This document shows, in pieces, positions 27,522-37,874 of a DNA stretch of 64,000 nucleotides. The stretch spans positions 78,469 to 142,468 of the forward strand of contig NZ_CANKZC010000006.1 of the NCBI RefSeq assembly GCF_947488565.1, given 5' to 3'. The notes under the pieces were generated by a model that had not been told where the DNA came from, ran no database searches, and saw nothing but the letters and a program-made list of their open reading frames with translations. The first letter of the stretch is position 1, and each line of letters begins with the position of its first letter. The DNA is from an uncultured Psychrobacter sp. (GTDB lineage: Bacteria > Pseudomonadota > Gammaproteobacteria > Pseudomonadales > Moraxellaceae). The position numbers were made by a program, and so were the translations under genes.

Positions 27522-28473
27522 CTCTGTTTCTCCTAATAATAATTAACTGCTTAGCCATTTATACCAAATAATAACTTGTAATGTCACAGACAAACGATTG
27601 TCTTTAATTGTGCTGCTAATAATGGCGACATAGCCGCTTTTTTACAATTCATCGTTACTAAAACACAACCGCAAAATAGGACTGCTGACTTTTTTATTGT
27701 GCGTCAATTTACTATTCTACCTTTATTTTTATTATGACCTAATCAATTTCTACAATATCGATAACAGTATGCAAGCAGTTGATAAAAGGTCCTCAAATCC
27801 TAGTACGACACTATCTAACAATACATTTAATAGTCCTATATCGATTTAACAAATCAATTATTGAAAATTACATACACGGATAATTCAAAAAAAAATCTAG
27901 TAATTATAAAGAAATTGTGGCAAATTGCAGTTACTTAACCGTATGGTTTGCATACATTCGGTAGTGGAGTTGTTATTTATTTGATATTAGCGCAGTATAA
28001 AACGAAAAATCGTTTTTGTTTTGGTGACAAATATTATAGCTAGTGAACGGTTTTCTTACTGTTATCATTTAGCATTTACTAAAATGTCTAACGATAATCT
28101 AAGGTTCATGTTCGTGTACTATAAGTTTGTAAGCTGTTAGCAAACAAGAATAACGTAAATGGTTGAATGCCATCAGATTATTGATTGATGCGTATTTGAT
28201 TATAATAATTATTTGTTTTATCCGCTGGTCTATTTTTTACCTACCTATTCTTACTGCGTTATACGTCATAATATTGTGACAACCAGAAAGGCAAAAGGAC
28301 TTGCGACCGCAGCTAGGATCTATTAACACTGTTTGTGTTACTTGATAAGCCAAGCGGATAAATACAGACATTTACAATCCATCCTAAGCGGTTAAAAAGA
28401 TATTAAGCCTGAGTTTAGTACGATGTTTAATATCCTTTATCGCTATTTTAAGGACGTTTGAGGAAGACATAAT
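27522..28473. other. Long intergenic region upstream of the AGCS symporter
   Basis: A 952-base AT-rich gap between divergent genes with no credible ORF. A weak hairpin with T-run lies at 27999-28022 (AAAACGA/TCGTTTT). Near the symporter are TAACAC/GTGTTA (28323-28339) and GATATTAA/TTAATATC (about 28399-28434) inverted repeats, and the string GGCAAAAGGAC at 28290-28300, which is shared with the end of glycine riboswitches although the rest of that aptamer is absent. Ribosome site GAGGAAG at 28460-28466. Confidence 0.4.
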
Positions 28474-30021
28474 ATGGAAAGTTTAGTCAGTTTAGTAAAC
28501 GGAATTATTTGGAGCCCGGCTCTGATCTACCTGTGTTTGGGCGCAGGTCTGTTTTATTCTATTATGACGCGCTTTGTACAAGTGCGTTTGTTCAGTGAAA
28601 TGGTAAAACTACTGTTTACGGGTAAATCTAGTGAACAGGGTATCTCATCTTTTCAGGCGTTAGCTGTCTCACTCGCAGGACGCGTGGGTATGGGTAACAT
28701 TGCAGGTGTTGCTGCTGCCATTGGCTTCGGTGGTCCTGGTGCCGTATTTTGGATGTGGATTGTAGCGTTCTTAGGAGCATCTACTGCTTACGTTGAATCG
28801 ACACTGGCACAGATCTATAAAGAAAAAGATGTGGTGACTGGCGAATATCGCGGTGGCCCGGCATATTACTTTGAGCGCGCACTTGGCCAAAAATGGTATG
28901 GGATCCTTTTTGCAGTCTCCTCTATCTTAGCTTGCGGTATGTTCTTACCGGGTGTACAAGCAAACGGTGTTATCAGTGCATTTGCACAGGTAATGGGTGA
29001 AGGCACTATGATGAGCGTCGGGAGCTTAGAAGTTGGCTCTATGCGTCTGGTTGCGTTAGTAATCATCTTAGTCGTGTTAGGGATTATCATTTTTGGTGGT
29101 ATTAAGCGTATTGCAACCTTTACTGAGTTTGCAGTTCCTTTTATGGCACTAGGCTATATTGTTTTAGCCTTGATTATCATGTTTACAAACTTCGATATGA
29201 TCCCTCAAGTTTTTGGTCTGATCGTTGGTGACGCCTTTACTGCTCAAGCAGGTTTTGGTGCGGCAATCGGTTGGGGGGTTAAACGTGGTATTTACTCAAA
29301 CGAAGCAGGTCAAGGTACCGGTCCTCATGCAGCAGCGGCAGCTGAAGTTCAGCATCCATCACAGCAAGGTTTGGTACAGGCATTCTCAGTCTATGTCGAT
29401 ACTATCTTAGTATGTTCTGCTACGGCCTTTATGATTCTCACGATGGGTACTTATAATATTCAAGGTACGCTACCTGATGGTCAGTTCATCGTTCAAAACG
29501 TAGCAGCGACTACTGAAATTAACGCGCCTGCCTTTACACAAATGGCGATGGAATCAGTATACGGCTCATTCGGTGATACTTTCATTGCTGTCGCAGTATT
29601 CTTCTTTGCCTTTACCACTATTCTGGCTTACTACTATATCGCTGAAGTAAACGTGGCTTATTTGACTCGCTTTTTGGGTCGTAACGCAAACAAGACGGGT
29701 TTATTCTTAGTTAAAATTCTCATCATGGCAATGGTTGCTTATGGTGGTCTAAACTCAGCTGGTTATATTTGGGCTATCGGTGATATCGGTGTTGGTCTGA
29801 TGGCATGGCTTAATATCGTTGGTATTCTTGTTATCTTTATCGTTGCACGTCCAACACTTACCATGCTCAAAGACTATGAAGCACAGCGTAAAGCGGGTGT
29901 TAAGCGCTATAGCTTTGATCCTGCAAAATACGGTATTAAGAATGCGCCATATTGGGAAGCACGCCATTTAAAAGAGCAACAAAGAATGGCTGAAAGTCCT
30001 CTACATAAAGAGCCTAAATAA
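28474..30021 (+). CDS. Alanine/glycine:cation symporter (AGCS family)
   Basis: A 515-residue inner-membrane carrier with about 11 hydrophobic helices that takes up alanine or glycine with sodium or protons. The AGCS signature GPGAVFWMWIVAFLGASTAYVE lies at about 88-109, and GWGVKRGIYSNEAGQGTGPHAAAAAE at about 266-291 forms the conserved substrate/ion site. The C-terminal tail (about 460-515) is charged and cytoplasmic. Length fits the family. Expression is probably from a promoter within the 950-base gap upstream and stops at the hairpin at 30059-30091. Substrate choice between Ala, Gly and others cannot be read from sequence. Confidence 0.93.
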   Translation: MESLVSLVNGIIWSPALIYLCLGAGLFYSIMTRFVQVRLFSEMVKLLFTGKSSEQGISSFQALAVSLAGRVGMGNIAGVAAAIGFGGPGAVFWMWIVAFLGASTAYVESTLAQIYKEKDVVTGEYRGGPAYYFERALGQKWYGILFAVSSILACGMFLPGVQANGVISAFAQVMGEGTMMSVGSLEVGSMRLVALVIILVVLGIIIFGGIKRIATFTEFAVPFMALGYIVLALIIMFTNFDMIPQVFGLIVGDAFTAQAGFGAAIGWGVKRGIYSNEAGQGTGPHAAAAAEVQHPSQQGLVQAFSVYVDTILVCSATAFMILTMGTYNIQGTLPDGQFIVQNVAATTEINAPAFTQMAMESVYGSFGDTFIAVAVFFFAFTTILAYYYIAEVNVAYLTRFLGRNANKTGLFLVKILIMAMVAYGGLNSAGYIWAIGDIGVGLMAWLNIVGILVIFIVARPTLTMLKDYEAQRKAGVKRYSFDPAKYGIKNAPYWEARHLKEQQRMAESPLHKEPK

Positions 30022-30058
30022 GACTCTTTAAAGCAGCTATCGTGTACTAATATAATAT

Positions 30059-30091
30059 AAAAAGCCTGAGGCAATGGTCTCAGGCTTTTTT
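30059..30091 (+). terminator. Intrinsic terminator after the AGCS symporter gene
   Basis: AAAAAGCCTGAG (30059-30070) pairs with CTCAGGCTTTTT (30079-30090) around GCAATGGT, followed by T-run. Lies 37 bases past the stop codon. Confidence 0.9.
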
Positions 30092-30169
30092 ATGCGCTTC
30101 ATTATGCCCTATCTATTACTGGCAATTACTATCGTTGATAATATGCACAGACAGTCTTTAACCCAATAA

Positions 30170-30196
30170 AAAACCCAGCACGCTTGGCTGAGTTTT
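30170..30196 (-). terminator. Probable terminator after the first fasciclin gene
   Basis: AAAACCCAGC (30170-30179) and GCTGAGTTTT (30187-30196) form a stem with one mismatch; A-run at 30168-30173 gives the minus-strand U-run. It sits 52 bases beyond the stop at 30248. Confidence 0.5.
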
Positions 30197-30247
30197 AGTC
30201 TTAGCATTGACGGGGGTTCGAATCATACTATCTTTAATAACAACCTA

Positions 30248-30883
30248 TTATTTAGGCATTAATACGGTATCGATCACATGAACAACCCCATTGGTTGCCA
30301 TTACATCTGGTTGAGTAATATTGGACGTGTTGCCGCTAGCATCTGTGATAATATTGGCTTCGCTAATAGAAAACGCTTGGCCATTTACTGTCTCAATATC
30401 TGTACCGTAAGGGATATCGGCGGATTTTACTATCATACTTGGGATAACATGATATGACAGTACATTGGTCAACATGTCTTTATCAGCCAATAGCTCTTCT
30501 TTGGTGACATCAAGCTTCGTCAATGCATCAGCAAATGCAGCGTCTGTAGGCGCAAATACAGTGAACTCACTGCCTGAATCCATTAGAGTTTGATCCAGAC
30601 CAGAAGCTTCAAGCGCCGCTGTTAAAATGGTTAAATCATTGTTGTCAGAAGCAAGTTCAACGATATTTTGCGTGGCGGTACTTTCTTCAGTCGTTACTTC
30701 AGGATCCGCGATAACTTCAGGCTCTTCCATTGGCTCAGTTTCAACCATTGGTTCAGGTTCAACCATCGGTTCAGTTGTCATTTCGGCCTCAGTAGGTTCT
30801 GCAACTGTCTCTGCATCATTACAAGCTACCAAAGATACGGCCGATGCGGCGATTGCGAGAGATAATAAAGTCTTTTTTAACAT
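30248..30883 (-). CDS. Fasciclin (FAS1) domain lipoprotein A
   Basis: A 211-residue lipoprotein: signal with lipobox SLVAC (Cys21), an acidic spacer of repeating Glu-Pro-Met/Val units (about 28-62), then one FAS1 domain (about 72-211). FAS1 boxes are visible: LTILTAALEASGLDQTLMDSGSEFTVFAPTDAAFADAL and, at the end, VMATNGVVHVIDTVLMPK. FAS1 domains mediate adhesion or matrix contacts; the bacterial role is not settled. It follows a second FAS1 lipoprotein gene 117 bases upstream on the same strand, an apparent tandem duplication with diverged spacers. Confidence 0.9.
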   Translation of the reverse strand: MLKKTLLSLAIAASAVSLVACNDAETVAEPTEAEMTTEPMVEPEPMVETEPMEEPEVIADPEVTTEESTATQNIVELASDNNDLTILTAALEASGLDQTLMDSGSEFTVFAPTDAAFADALTKLDVTKEELLADKDMLTNVLSYHVIPSMIVKSADIPYGTDIETVNGQAFSISEANIITDASGNTSNITQPDVMATNGVVHVIDTVLMPK

Positions 30884-31000
30884 GGGTCTATCCTTATAAA
30901 AATTAAGCAGATGGTTTCTTATTCATTGCTATATGCATTGTATTTAAAGCATAGAATAAAGTTTTAGAGCAGGGAATAAAAAAACGACTACGTGTCTCAT

Positions 31001-31588
31001 TTACTGCGGTAACAGTACTTTATCAATAACATGTACGACACCATTGCTGGCTGCGATGTCTGTTTGTAAGATATTAGCAGTACGACCACTCTCATCCATC
31101 AGTTTGCCTTCAGGTGTAATCATCAGTGTGTCTTTGCTGAGCATCATAACGTTACCTGGCTGCACATCTTTGGCATATACAGGTGCTGGACCATTGATTA
31201 CGTGGTAGCCCAAAATCTTAGTTAAAGCTGGCTTGTTTGCAAAAAGCTGCTCTTTAGTCATACCAGTTTCTTGCAAAGCTTCAGCAAACGCTGCATTGGT
31301 TGGTGCAAGGATGGTAAGGTTTGCATCAGGATTAGATAACGGACCAGCTATACCAGCAGCTTGTACCGCTTCAACCAAGGTCGAAAATTCAGGACTGCTT
31401 TGAGCCACTTGTACCACATTCATTGCAGCTACCGCTTCACTTTGAGTAGTTGCTTGCTGAGCTTGTTGTGCCTGTTTTGCTGGCATCGTTGCTTCTTTAG
31501 CTGGCATCATATTGTTACAAGCGCTTAAGCCAGCAATTGATACAGCCAGTGTGCCGATAGTAGCAAGTTTAGTAAGTTTCATATTCAT
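31001..31588 (-). CDS. Fasciclin (FAS1) domain lipoprotein B
   Basis: A 195-residue lipoprotein with lipobox GLSAC (Cys24), a short Ala/Gln/Lys spacer (KQAQQAQQATTQ) and a FAS1 domain (about 55-195) with FSTLVEAVQAAGIAGPLSN, LTILAPTNAAFAEALQETGM and the C-terminal AASNGVVHVIDKVLLPQ. The spacer lacks the acidic Glu-Pro repeats of its downstream paralogue. It may be co-transcribed with that gene (117-base gap, no clear terminator between). The start at 31588 with AAGGATATGAATATG suggests either Met1 or Met3. Confidence 0.9.
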   Translation of the reverse strand: MNMKLTKLATIGTLAVSIAGLSACNNMMPAKEATMPAKQAQQAQQATTQSEAVAAMNVVQVAQSSPEFSTLVEAVQAAGIAGPLSNPDANLTILAPTNAAFAEALQETGMTKEQLFANKPALTKILGYHVINGPAPVYAKDVQPGNVMMLSKDTLMITPEGKLMDESGRTANILQTDIAASNGVVHVIDKVLLPQ

Positions 31589-32260
31589 ATCCTTGATATT
31601 GAAGTCTATCCTGATTGCGAATTTAAAAATTATGAATGGTGCTTTTTAAAGGTAAGGTTTTGGTAAATCAACTTATACATAGTGACTTACTATCTACACA
31701 GTCTAACCATCTATTTAACTAAATCTCAAGAATCACGCTATACAGTCATGTATTAATACACGTATATAGGCGTCTGAATGTTAGAAATAATATGTACACC
31801 GCTTAGTATAATAGTTCACCATTATCATCCGAGAGCTTATAAGCTATACTTACGGGCAACCAAACCTTACGAAGCCAAAGTTAGCATGACATACAACTTT
31901 AACTATCTGCATTTACGCTATTTTTTGTCATCCCCTTGTAAGTTTTGTCAGTTTTCTTACATGGCTTATTTTTTAATTTAGTGATGGAATACTTTACAGA
32001 TTCAATAGACAGTAAAGCTGCCTTGTATTCACACAAAAGGATATAGGATGACCTTTAAGCATGACTTTGGCGTGATAAGCATTCTTAGATTTAGCTGATA
32101 AAACCCTCATTTTTATTGTTGGATATCAATAAAAACATACTGATAAGCGCTATATTTTTCATGCTAGAATATTGCAGATTTGTGCTTTCTTATTTCCTAT
32201 AATTTATGAATTTTTCTTTTTCTCTTTTTTTATGATAATTACGATACAAGCAGTGTACCT
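31589..32260. other. Intergenic region upstream of metH
   Basis: A 672-base AT-rich gap between divergent genes. It holds a 12-base palindrome TGTATTAATACA (31749-31760) flanked by imperfect arms, and a 9-bp inverted repeat TTTTTATTG/CAATAAAAA (about 32111-32136). An extended -10-like TGCTAGAAT is near 32162-32171. I see no cobalamin or SAM riboswitch consensus. A 67-codon open frame (31778-31981) has no ribosome site and looks spurious. Confidence 0.4.
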
Positions 32261-35200
32261 ATGACTCAACAGACAGCCTCACAAACTTCTTTGCCAACCA
32301 ACCACCTACAAGCAGCGGACGACTTTGTCCTAGCGCCGCCTGCTAGCTTTCCTTTTAAAGAACAGCAGCTAACCGCTCGCGTGCGTATCACTGAGCAAAT
32401 GAAGTCGCGTATTTTGATGTTAGATGGCGCGATGGGGACACAGATTCAGACCTATAAGCTTGAGGAGGCGGACTATCGCGGTGAGCGCTTCGCTGATATC
32501 GAGCAAGACGTACGCGGTAATAATGATCTGCTGGTGCTCACGCAGCCGCAGATGATACGTGACATTCATCGCGATCATCTTGCAGCGGGCGCTGATATTA
32601 TCGAGACCAATAGTTTTAACGGCACGCGTTTGTCGATGTCTGACTACGATATGGAATATTTGGTGCCAGAGCTAAACAAGACCGCTGCCAAAATTGCTCG
32701 TGAAGCTGCTGATGAATTTACCGCTAAAACCCCTGATAAGCCGCGCTTTGTCGCAGGGGTCATCGGGCCCACCTCTCGCACCTGCTCGCTGTCCCCTGAT
32801 GTTAACGACCCTGCTTTTCGTAACATTACCTTTGATGAGCTAGTGCTCAATTACCGTGAGGCGACGCTGGCGTTAATAGAAGGCGGCGTCGATATCATTT
32901 TAATTGAGACCATCTTTGATACGCTAAATGCTAAAGCGGCGATATTTGCCATCACAGGCGTGTTTGACGATATTGGTTTTGAATTACCAATTATGATATC
33001 GGGGACGATCACCGACGCCTCAGGCCGTACCCTATCTGGTCAAACGGCTGAGGCGTTTTATAACTCTATCCGTCACGCCAAACCGCTATCTGTTGGCTTT
33101 AACTGTGCGCTTGGTGCTGATGCGCTGCGCCCGCATATTCAGACGCTATCGAACATCGCTGACACTTATGTCTCAGCGCATCCAAATGCTGGGCTGCCCA
33201 ATGAGTTTGGTGAATACGATGAAACTGCTAAAGAAACCGCTACTCTGCTAGAAGGCTTTGCCAAAGCGGGCATCTTAAACATCGTCGGCGGCTGCTGCGG
33301 TACCACACCTGAGCATATTCGCCACATTGCGGATATGGTGGCAAACTACTCACCGCGCAAGATACCAGAGATTGCACCTGCCTGCCGTCTGTCTGGACTT
33401 GAGCCATTTAACATCACTGCAGATAGTCTGTTTGTCAACGTCGGTGAGCGTACTAACGTCACTGGCTCCAAGAAATTTTTGCGTCTGATCAAAACCGAAG
33501 CTTACACTGAAGCTTTGGACGTAGCCCGCGATCAGGTCGAAGGCGGCGCGCAAATCGTCGATATTAATATGGATGAGGGCATGCTCGACTCCAAGCAGGC
33601 GATGATTCATTTTGTCAATTTGGTCTCAGGTGAGCCAGATATCAGCCGTGTGCCGCTCATGATGGACTCCTCTAAATGGGACATCATCGAAGAAGGGCTT
33701 AAACGTATTCAGGGCAAATCGGTCGTCAACTCCATCTCCTTAAAAGAAGGCTATGACGAGTTTGTCCGTCATGCCAAGCTCTGTATGCGCTATGGCGCCG
33801 CTGTCATCGTCATGGCCTTTGATGAAGATGGGCAAGCAGATACTTATGAGCGCAAAATCCAGATCTGTCAGCGCAGCTATGACGTACTCGTTGATGAGGT
33901 CGGCTTCCCGTCTGAGGACATTATCTTTGACCCTAATATTTTTGCGGTCGCAACTGGTATTACCGAGCACAATAATTACGGCGCGGACTTTATTAACGCG
34001 ACTAAATGGATCACGGACAACCTGCCCAATGCTATGGTGTCAGGCGGCGTCTCCAACGTCTCATTTAGCTTCCGTGGTAACCCGATTCGTGAAGCGATTA
34101 ACTCAGTATTTCTTTATCATGCGATCAAAAACGGCTTGACCATGGGTATCGTCAACCCGTCGATGCTTGAAGTCTATGACGACATCCCTGTTGAGGCGCG
34201 CGAGGCGATTGAGGATGTCATGCTTAATCGCAATCAAGGCGAGACAGGTCAGGATGCCACCGAACGCCTGATGACTATCGCTGAGAGCTATCAAGATGGC
34301 GGCAAGAAAAAAGACAGCACCGTCGATATGAGCTGGCGTGAGGGCACGGTAGAAGAGCGCATCGCCCATGCACTGGTCAAAGGCATCACCACCTTTATCG
34401 AAGCTGATACCAAAGAAGCATGGGAGAAATATCCCAAACCGCTCGATGTTATCGAAGGGCCACTGATGGATGGCATGAACATCGTCGGTGACTTATTTGG
34501 CTCGGGTAAAATGTTTTTACCGCAAGTGGTCAAGTCGGCACGCGTCATGAAACAATCGGTCGCTTGGCTCAACCCGTATATCGAAGCAGAAAAGGTCGAG
34601 GGCGAAGTCAAAGGTAAGATCCTGATGGCAACCGTCAAGGGGGATGTACATGACATCGGCAAAAACATCGTCGGCGTGGTGCTCGGCTGTAATGGCTATG
34701 ACATCCTTGATCTTGGCGTGATGGTGCCGTGCGAAAAAATCCTCGATACCGCTATTAGCGAGAAAGTCGATATTATCGGCTTATCAGGATTGATTACCCC
34801 TAGCCTCGATGAGATGGTCTATGTCGCCAAACAAATGCAAGAGCGCGGCATAACCCTGCCCCTAATGATCGGCGGCGCCACCACCTCCAAGGCGCACACG
34901 GCGGTAAAAGTCGAACCGCAGTATCAAAACAATGCGGTCATCTATGTCTCGGACGCCTCACGCTCGGTCGGCGTGGTCACCAAACTGCTCTCTAAGGAAA
35001 ATCGTCAAGGTCTTATTGATGAGACCCGCGAAGAGTATATCAAGGTGCGCGAGCGTCTGGCCAAGCGTCAGCCCAAAGCGGCCAAGATATCTTATGCGGA
35101 TGCTATCAAGCTTGGCTTTGACTATGATTGGGACAACTATGTGCCACCTGCGCCCAATAAACTTGGCCAAGTGATACTTGATGATTATCCGATCGCAACC

Positions 35201-36058
35201 TTGCTGCCTTATATCGACTGGACGCCGTTCTTTATCTCGTGGGGACTGACAGGCAAATACCCTAAAATATTGCAAGATGAGGTCGTCGGTGAAGCCGCGC
35301 GCGATTTGTTTGACAATGCGCAAGACCTACTACAAAAGATGATCGAGGAAAAGTTAGTCGTCGCTAAAGGGGTGTTTAAAATTATGCCAGCTAAGCGCAC
35401 TGGCGCAGATACCGTCACTGTTTATGACAGAGTGCCTGAAGATGGAGGACAGCCAACGCATACCTTTGAGCATCTGCGCCAGCAAAGCGATAAAGCCAGC
35501 GGTAAGCCAAACCTTAGCTTGGCGGACTTTATCTCACCGTCGAACACGCATACTGATCATATCGGTGGCTTTACCGTCTCTATCGTCGGAACAGAAGCAC
35601 TCGCTGAAAAGTATAAAGCGGCGGGCGATGATTATAATGCCATCATGGTACAAGCATTATCTGATCGCTTAGCCGAAGCATTCGCTGAGCATCTACATGA
35701 GCGGATTCGCAAAGAATATTGGGGCTATCAGGCTGATGAGACTCTGACCAATGATGAGCTAATTAAAGAAAAATATGTCGGCATCCGCCCAGCTCCCGGC
35801 TATCCTGCCTGTCCTGAGCATACCGAAAAAGGCAAATTGTTTGAGTGGCTGGGCACAGTGGAGGCTATCGGCACAACACTAACCGAAAGCTACGCGATGT
35901 GGCCAGCGTCATCTGTCAGCGGCTTTTATTACTCGCATCCGGATAGCGAATACTTTAATGTCGGTAAAATCAGCCGTGATCAGGTAGAGAGCTATGCGGC
36001 GCGCAAAGATTGGGATATGGCGACAGCTGAGAAGTGGTTGAATCCGAATTTGTCTTAG
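32261..36058 (+). CDS. metH: Cobalamin-dependent methionine synthase
   Basis: The 1265-residue enzyme methylates homocysteine from methyltetrahydrofolate through B12. Four modules are complete: the homocysteine domain (about 45-365) with zinc ligands C282, C345 and C346; the pterin domain (about 395-665) starting [13 protein letters not shown]; the cap and B12 domains with DVHDIG, His797 being the cobalt ligand; and the AdoMet reactivation domain (about 935-1265) with [12 protein letters not shown]. It is 38 residues longer than the E. coli enzyme, mostly at the N-terminus. Codon use looks GC-richer than its neighbours. Cobalamin must be made or imported from elsewhere; no such genes are here. 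Confidence 0.98.
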   Translation: MTQQTASQTSLPTNHLQAADDFVLAPPASFPFKEQQLTARVRITEQMKSRILMLDGAMGTQIQTYKLEEADYRGERFADIEQDVRGNNDLLVLTQPQMIRDIHRDHLAAGADIIETNSFNGTRLSMSDYDMEYLVPELNKTAAKIAREAADEFTAKTPDKPRFVAGVIGPTSRTCSLSPDVNDPAFRNITFDELVLNYREATLALIEGGVDIILIETIFDTLNAKAAIFAITGVFDDIGFELPIMISGTITDASGRTLSGQTAEAFYNSIRHAKPLSVGFNCALGADALRPHIQTLSNIADTYVSAHPNAGLPNEFGEYDETAKETATLLEGFAKAGILNIVGGCCGTTPEHIRHIADMVANYSPRKIPEIAPACRLSGLEPFNITADSLFVNVGERTNVTGSKKFLRLIKTEAYTEALDVARDQVEGGAQIVDINMDEGMLDSKQAMIHFVNLVSGEPDISRVPLMMDSSKWDIIEEGLKRIQGKSVVNSISLKEGYDEFVRHAKLCMRYGAAVIVMAFDEDGQADTYERKIQICQRSYDVLVDEVGFPSEDIIFDPNIFAVATGITEHNNYGADFINATKWITDNLPNAMVSGGVSNVSFSFRGNPIREAINSVFLYHAIKNGLTMGIVNPSMLEVYDDIPVEAREAIEDVMLNRNQGETGQDATERLMTIAESYQDGGKKKDSTVDMSWREGTVEERIAHALVKGITTFIEADTKEAWEKYPKPLDVIEGPLMDGMNIVGDLFGSGKMFLPQVVKSARVMKQSVAWLNPYIEAEKVEGEVKGKILMATVKGDVHDIGKNIVGVVLGCNGYDILDLGVMVPCEKILDTAISEKVDIIGLSGLITPSLDEMVYVAKQMQERGITLPLMIGGATTSKAHTAVKVEPQYQNNAVIYVSDASRSVGVVTKLLSKENRQGLIDETREEYIKVRERLAKRQPKAAKISYADAIKLGFDYDWDNYVPPAPNKLGQVILDDYPIATLLPYIDWTPFFISWGLTGKYPKILQDEVVGEAARDLFDNAQDLLQKMIEEKLVVAKGVFKIMPAKRTGADTVTVYDRVPEDGGQPTHTFEHLRQQSDKASGKPNLSLADFISPSNTHTDHIGGFTVSIVGTEALAEKYKAAGDDYNAIMVQALSDRLAEAFAEHLHERIRKEYWGYQADETLTNDELIKEKYVGIRPAPGYPACPEHTEKGKLFEWLGTVEAIGTTLTESYAMWPASSVSGFYYSHPDSEYFNVGKISRDQVESYAARKDWDMATAEKWLNPNLS

Positions 36059-36097
36059 GGATTTTCGTTTAAGTTTTCTAGAACGTTTTTTGATGCG

Positions 36098-36120
36098 GGA
36101 TTGGCTGTTGTAGCTAATCC
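36098..36120 (+). other. Hairpin after metH
   Basis: GGATTGGCT (36098-36106) pairs with AGCTAATCC (36112-36120), one G-U pair, 40 bases past the metH stop. No U-run follows, so it is not a standard terminator. CTAGAACG occurs on both sides (36078-36085 and 36152-36159). Confidence 0.4.
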
Positions 36121-36278
36121 TGCTATCGGAATTAGAGGTGGCATAGCACACTAGAACGAATTTAGCGTTATTTACGTTCCGATTTTTTAAATTCAGTGAG
36201 TTGCACTTTCGTTATTCTATGAATACTCTACAAAAAGATAAGACCAATTTAAAATGGGCTTTTTATAAAAACTAACAC

Positions 36279-36587
36279 TTATGCATAATCAATATATTTA
36301 CAATTTTGCATTTCTAATAACTCAGACTCTATTTCGTCAGGGCTCACGACCCTGTAACTACCATTTATAAAATTCTGACCATCATAATCCAAATATGCAA
36401 AACGATTTGAATCGTTACCATTAGTCAAAAATAAGTCAAAAAGAAACCTTGTAGGGGCTCCTTTACACATAGAGTCCCATTCAAATTTAATATCATTTAA
36501 CAATGAAAAAAGATTAATATAGTCCTCTCCTGAACAAATGACTATTTCGTTATCTTGTTTTGTTTTGTAAAACGCCAATTTAAACAT
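36279..36587 (-). CDS. rnlB: RnlB-like antitoxin of the RnlA-RnlB system
   Basis: A 102-residue protein starting 3 bases after the toxin stop codon. It aligns by eye with E. coli RnlB in two places: TRFLFDLFLTNGNDSNRFAYL (about 46-66) against the antitoxin's FDLL-x-NG-x3-NRF stretch, and VVSPDEIESELLEM (about 80-93) against SPDDV near its end. It is about 20 residues shorter than E. coli RnlB. RnlB binds and inhibits the RnlA endoribonuclease; without it the toxin cuts mRNA. The gene is AT-rich like rnlA and clearly unlike metH in base composition. Assignment leans on the neighbour as well as these blocks. Confidence 0.78.
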   Translation of the reverse strand: MFKLAFYKTKQDNEIVICSGEDYINLFSLLNDIKFEWDSMCKGAPTRFLFDLFLTNGNDSNRFAYLDYDGQNFINGSYRVVSPDEIESELLEMQNCKYIDYA

Positions 36588-36590
36588 GTT

Positions 36591-37664
36591 TTAACTATAA
36601 ATATCCTCAATAAGCTCGTAGACTTTATTGCAAATATTTATTGCTCCTTCAAGTGTAGATATAGTTGATGTTGACTCTGTAAAATATTCAACATGAAAAA
36701 GAGAGTGTCTCCTCTGGTAATAATACGAGTAAGCATTAAGAACCTCATTCAACTTATTACCCGAATATGAGGTCTTATAGCTTTCTCCTAATCCAATTGC
36801 CTTTTTAGTTCTACTTAGCTCAAATACTTCTCCTACGTTTCTAGGAGGTTGTGAAATTCCATTATCTATAAGGTGTCTTTTGATTACACCTTCTAAAGAT
36901 CTTAATTCAGCATAAGTCAGTAATGAATACTCAGGTAAATTTGGAGAGGCAGATTTAATGCAGTTACTTGAAATCAATAACTTCTGTATAAGCTCTGGCA
37001 ATTGATCAAATGCCTTGGGCAAATTACGTTTAACCAATTCTACAGCCATTTCAGGTCTGATAATATTATGGTCATCTTCATCTTTCTTGTAAAGTATTTT
37101 ACTTAGAGTTTCTGTGTCAAGCTGTGCAGTCAATGCATAAGCTACTTCATTGTAGCAAGATAAAGGCCTTCCCTGAATTTGTAATCTTTTAGTGTTTTTG
37201 TAATAAGAAAGTATTAACTTATCTTGATAAGTTCCTGATTCTAAGGTTAATTGTATGCCTCCATTTATATCTATTTCTTTAATTACTATGTTATTTGACT
37301 CTCTGACTTCTTCTATTCGCTCTCTTATAAGTTCAATCAGGGCTTCGTCTATTCCAGCTATACTCATATTCAAATTAGATATTTCTAGATCGCAAAGCTG
37401 TCTAAGTATGTGTTCAGCAACCTGCAAGCTGAGTTCGGGATTTTTACCTTGAGAGTGCTGAAGTGTAGTGGTGCCTTTTTTTGTGAGGTAAACCGTTAAC
37501 TTAGCGGGCTCTTGACCTGGTCTCAAAATCTCATAATCTTTTTTAGATTTATTTTGGCTTTTTAATTCATATCTTATATTTTGTTCTTTACAATATTCTT
37601 CTATACAGCTATCTAATTCAGATAATCTTAGATTAAGATTTTTAAAACTCATAGACTTTTCCAT
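36591..37664 (-). CDS. rnlA: RnlA toxin, RNase LS family endoribonuclease
   Basis: A 357-residue protein, equal in length to E. coli RnlA. Shared blocks seen by eye: KNLNL near the start, the middle LQIQGRPLSCY (161-171), LLISSNCIKSASPNLPEYSLL (229-249), AELRSLEGVIK (252-262) and RRHSLFHVE (318-326). The last two hold the HEPN-type catalytic set: Glu258 and Arg319-x4-His324, matching E258, R318 and H323 of the E. coli enzyme. RnlA degrades mRNA after phage T4 infection unless blocked by Dmd. Organised toxin first, antitoxin second. An inverted repeat CTAGC/GCTAG (37680-37695) lies just upstream of the start. Met5 is an alternative start. AT-rich composition suggests transfer. Confidence 0.88.
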   Translation of the reverse strand: MEKSMSFKNLNLRLSELDSCIEEYCKEQNIRYELKSQNKSKKDYEILRPGQEPAKLTVYLTKKGTTTLQHSQGKNPELSLQVAEHILRQLCDLEISNLNMSIAGIDEALIELIRERIEEVRESNNIVIKEIDINGGIQLTLESGTYQDKLILSYYKNTKRLQIQGRPLSCYNEVAYALTAQLDTETLSKILYKKDEDDHNIIRPEMAVELVKRNLPKAFDQLPELIQKLLISSNCIKSASPNLPEYSLLTYAELRSLEGVIKRHLIDNGISQPPRNVGEVFELSRTKKAIGLGESYKTSYSGNKLNEVLNAYSYYYQRRHSLFHVEYFTESTSTISTLEGAINICNKVYELIEDIYS

Positions 37665-37874
37665 CTAAATATAAGTTCTCTAGCTACGTTGCTAGTAGAA
37701 TGTAAGTTCGGCATAGACTAAAATAGGATTATTCAAAAGACTTGCTGCTTTCTAAACTCTTTCATCTATAATTTTATTAACTAAACTATTCTATCAGAGT
37801 TAAGAAATTTAAATGCATAATAGCTCTGAATTAATTCAGGTTATTTCTTAAGTTCAGTATTAAGAAACTCTAGT

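Noticed and set aside
28261-28320. Glycine riboswitch before the AGCS symporter
   Set aside because: Only the GGCAAAAGGAC string is present; the paired arms and the CACCGAAGG-type core are missing.
31778-31981. 67-codon open frame upstream of metH
   Set aside because: No ribosome site, AT-rich sequence and His/Tyr-rich product without domain features.
31589-32260. Cobalamin or SAM riboswitch before metH
   Set aside because: No B12-box or SAM-aptamer consensus could be found by eye.
34103-35418. Several antisense open frames within metH
   Set aside because: Shadows caused by the GC-richer codon use of metH; no ribosome sites or domains.
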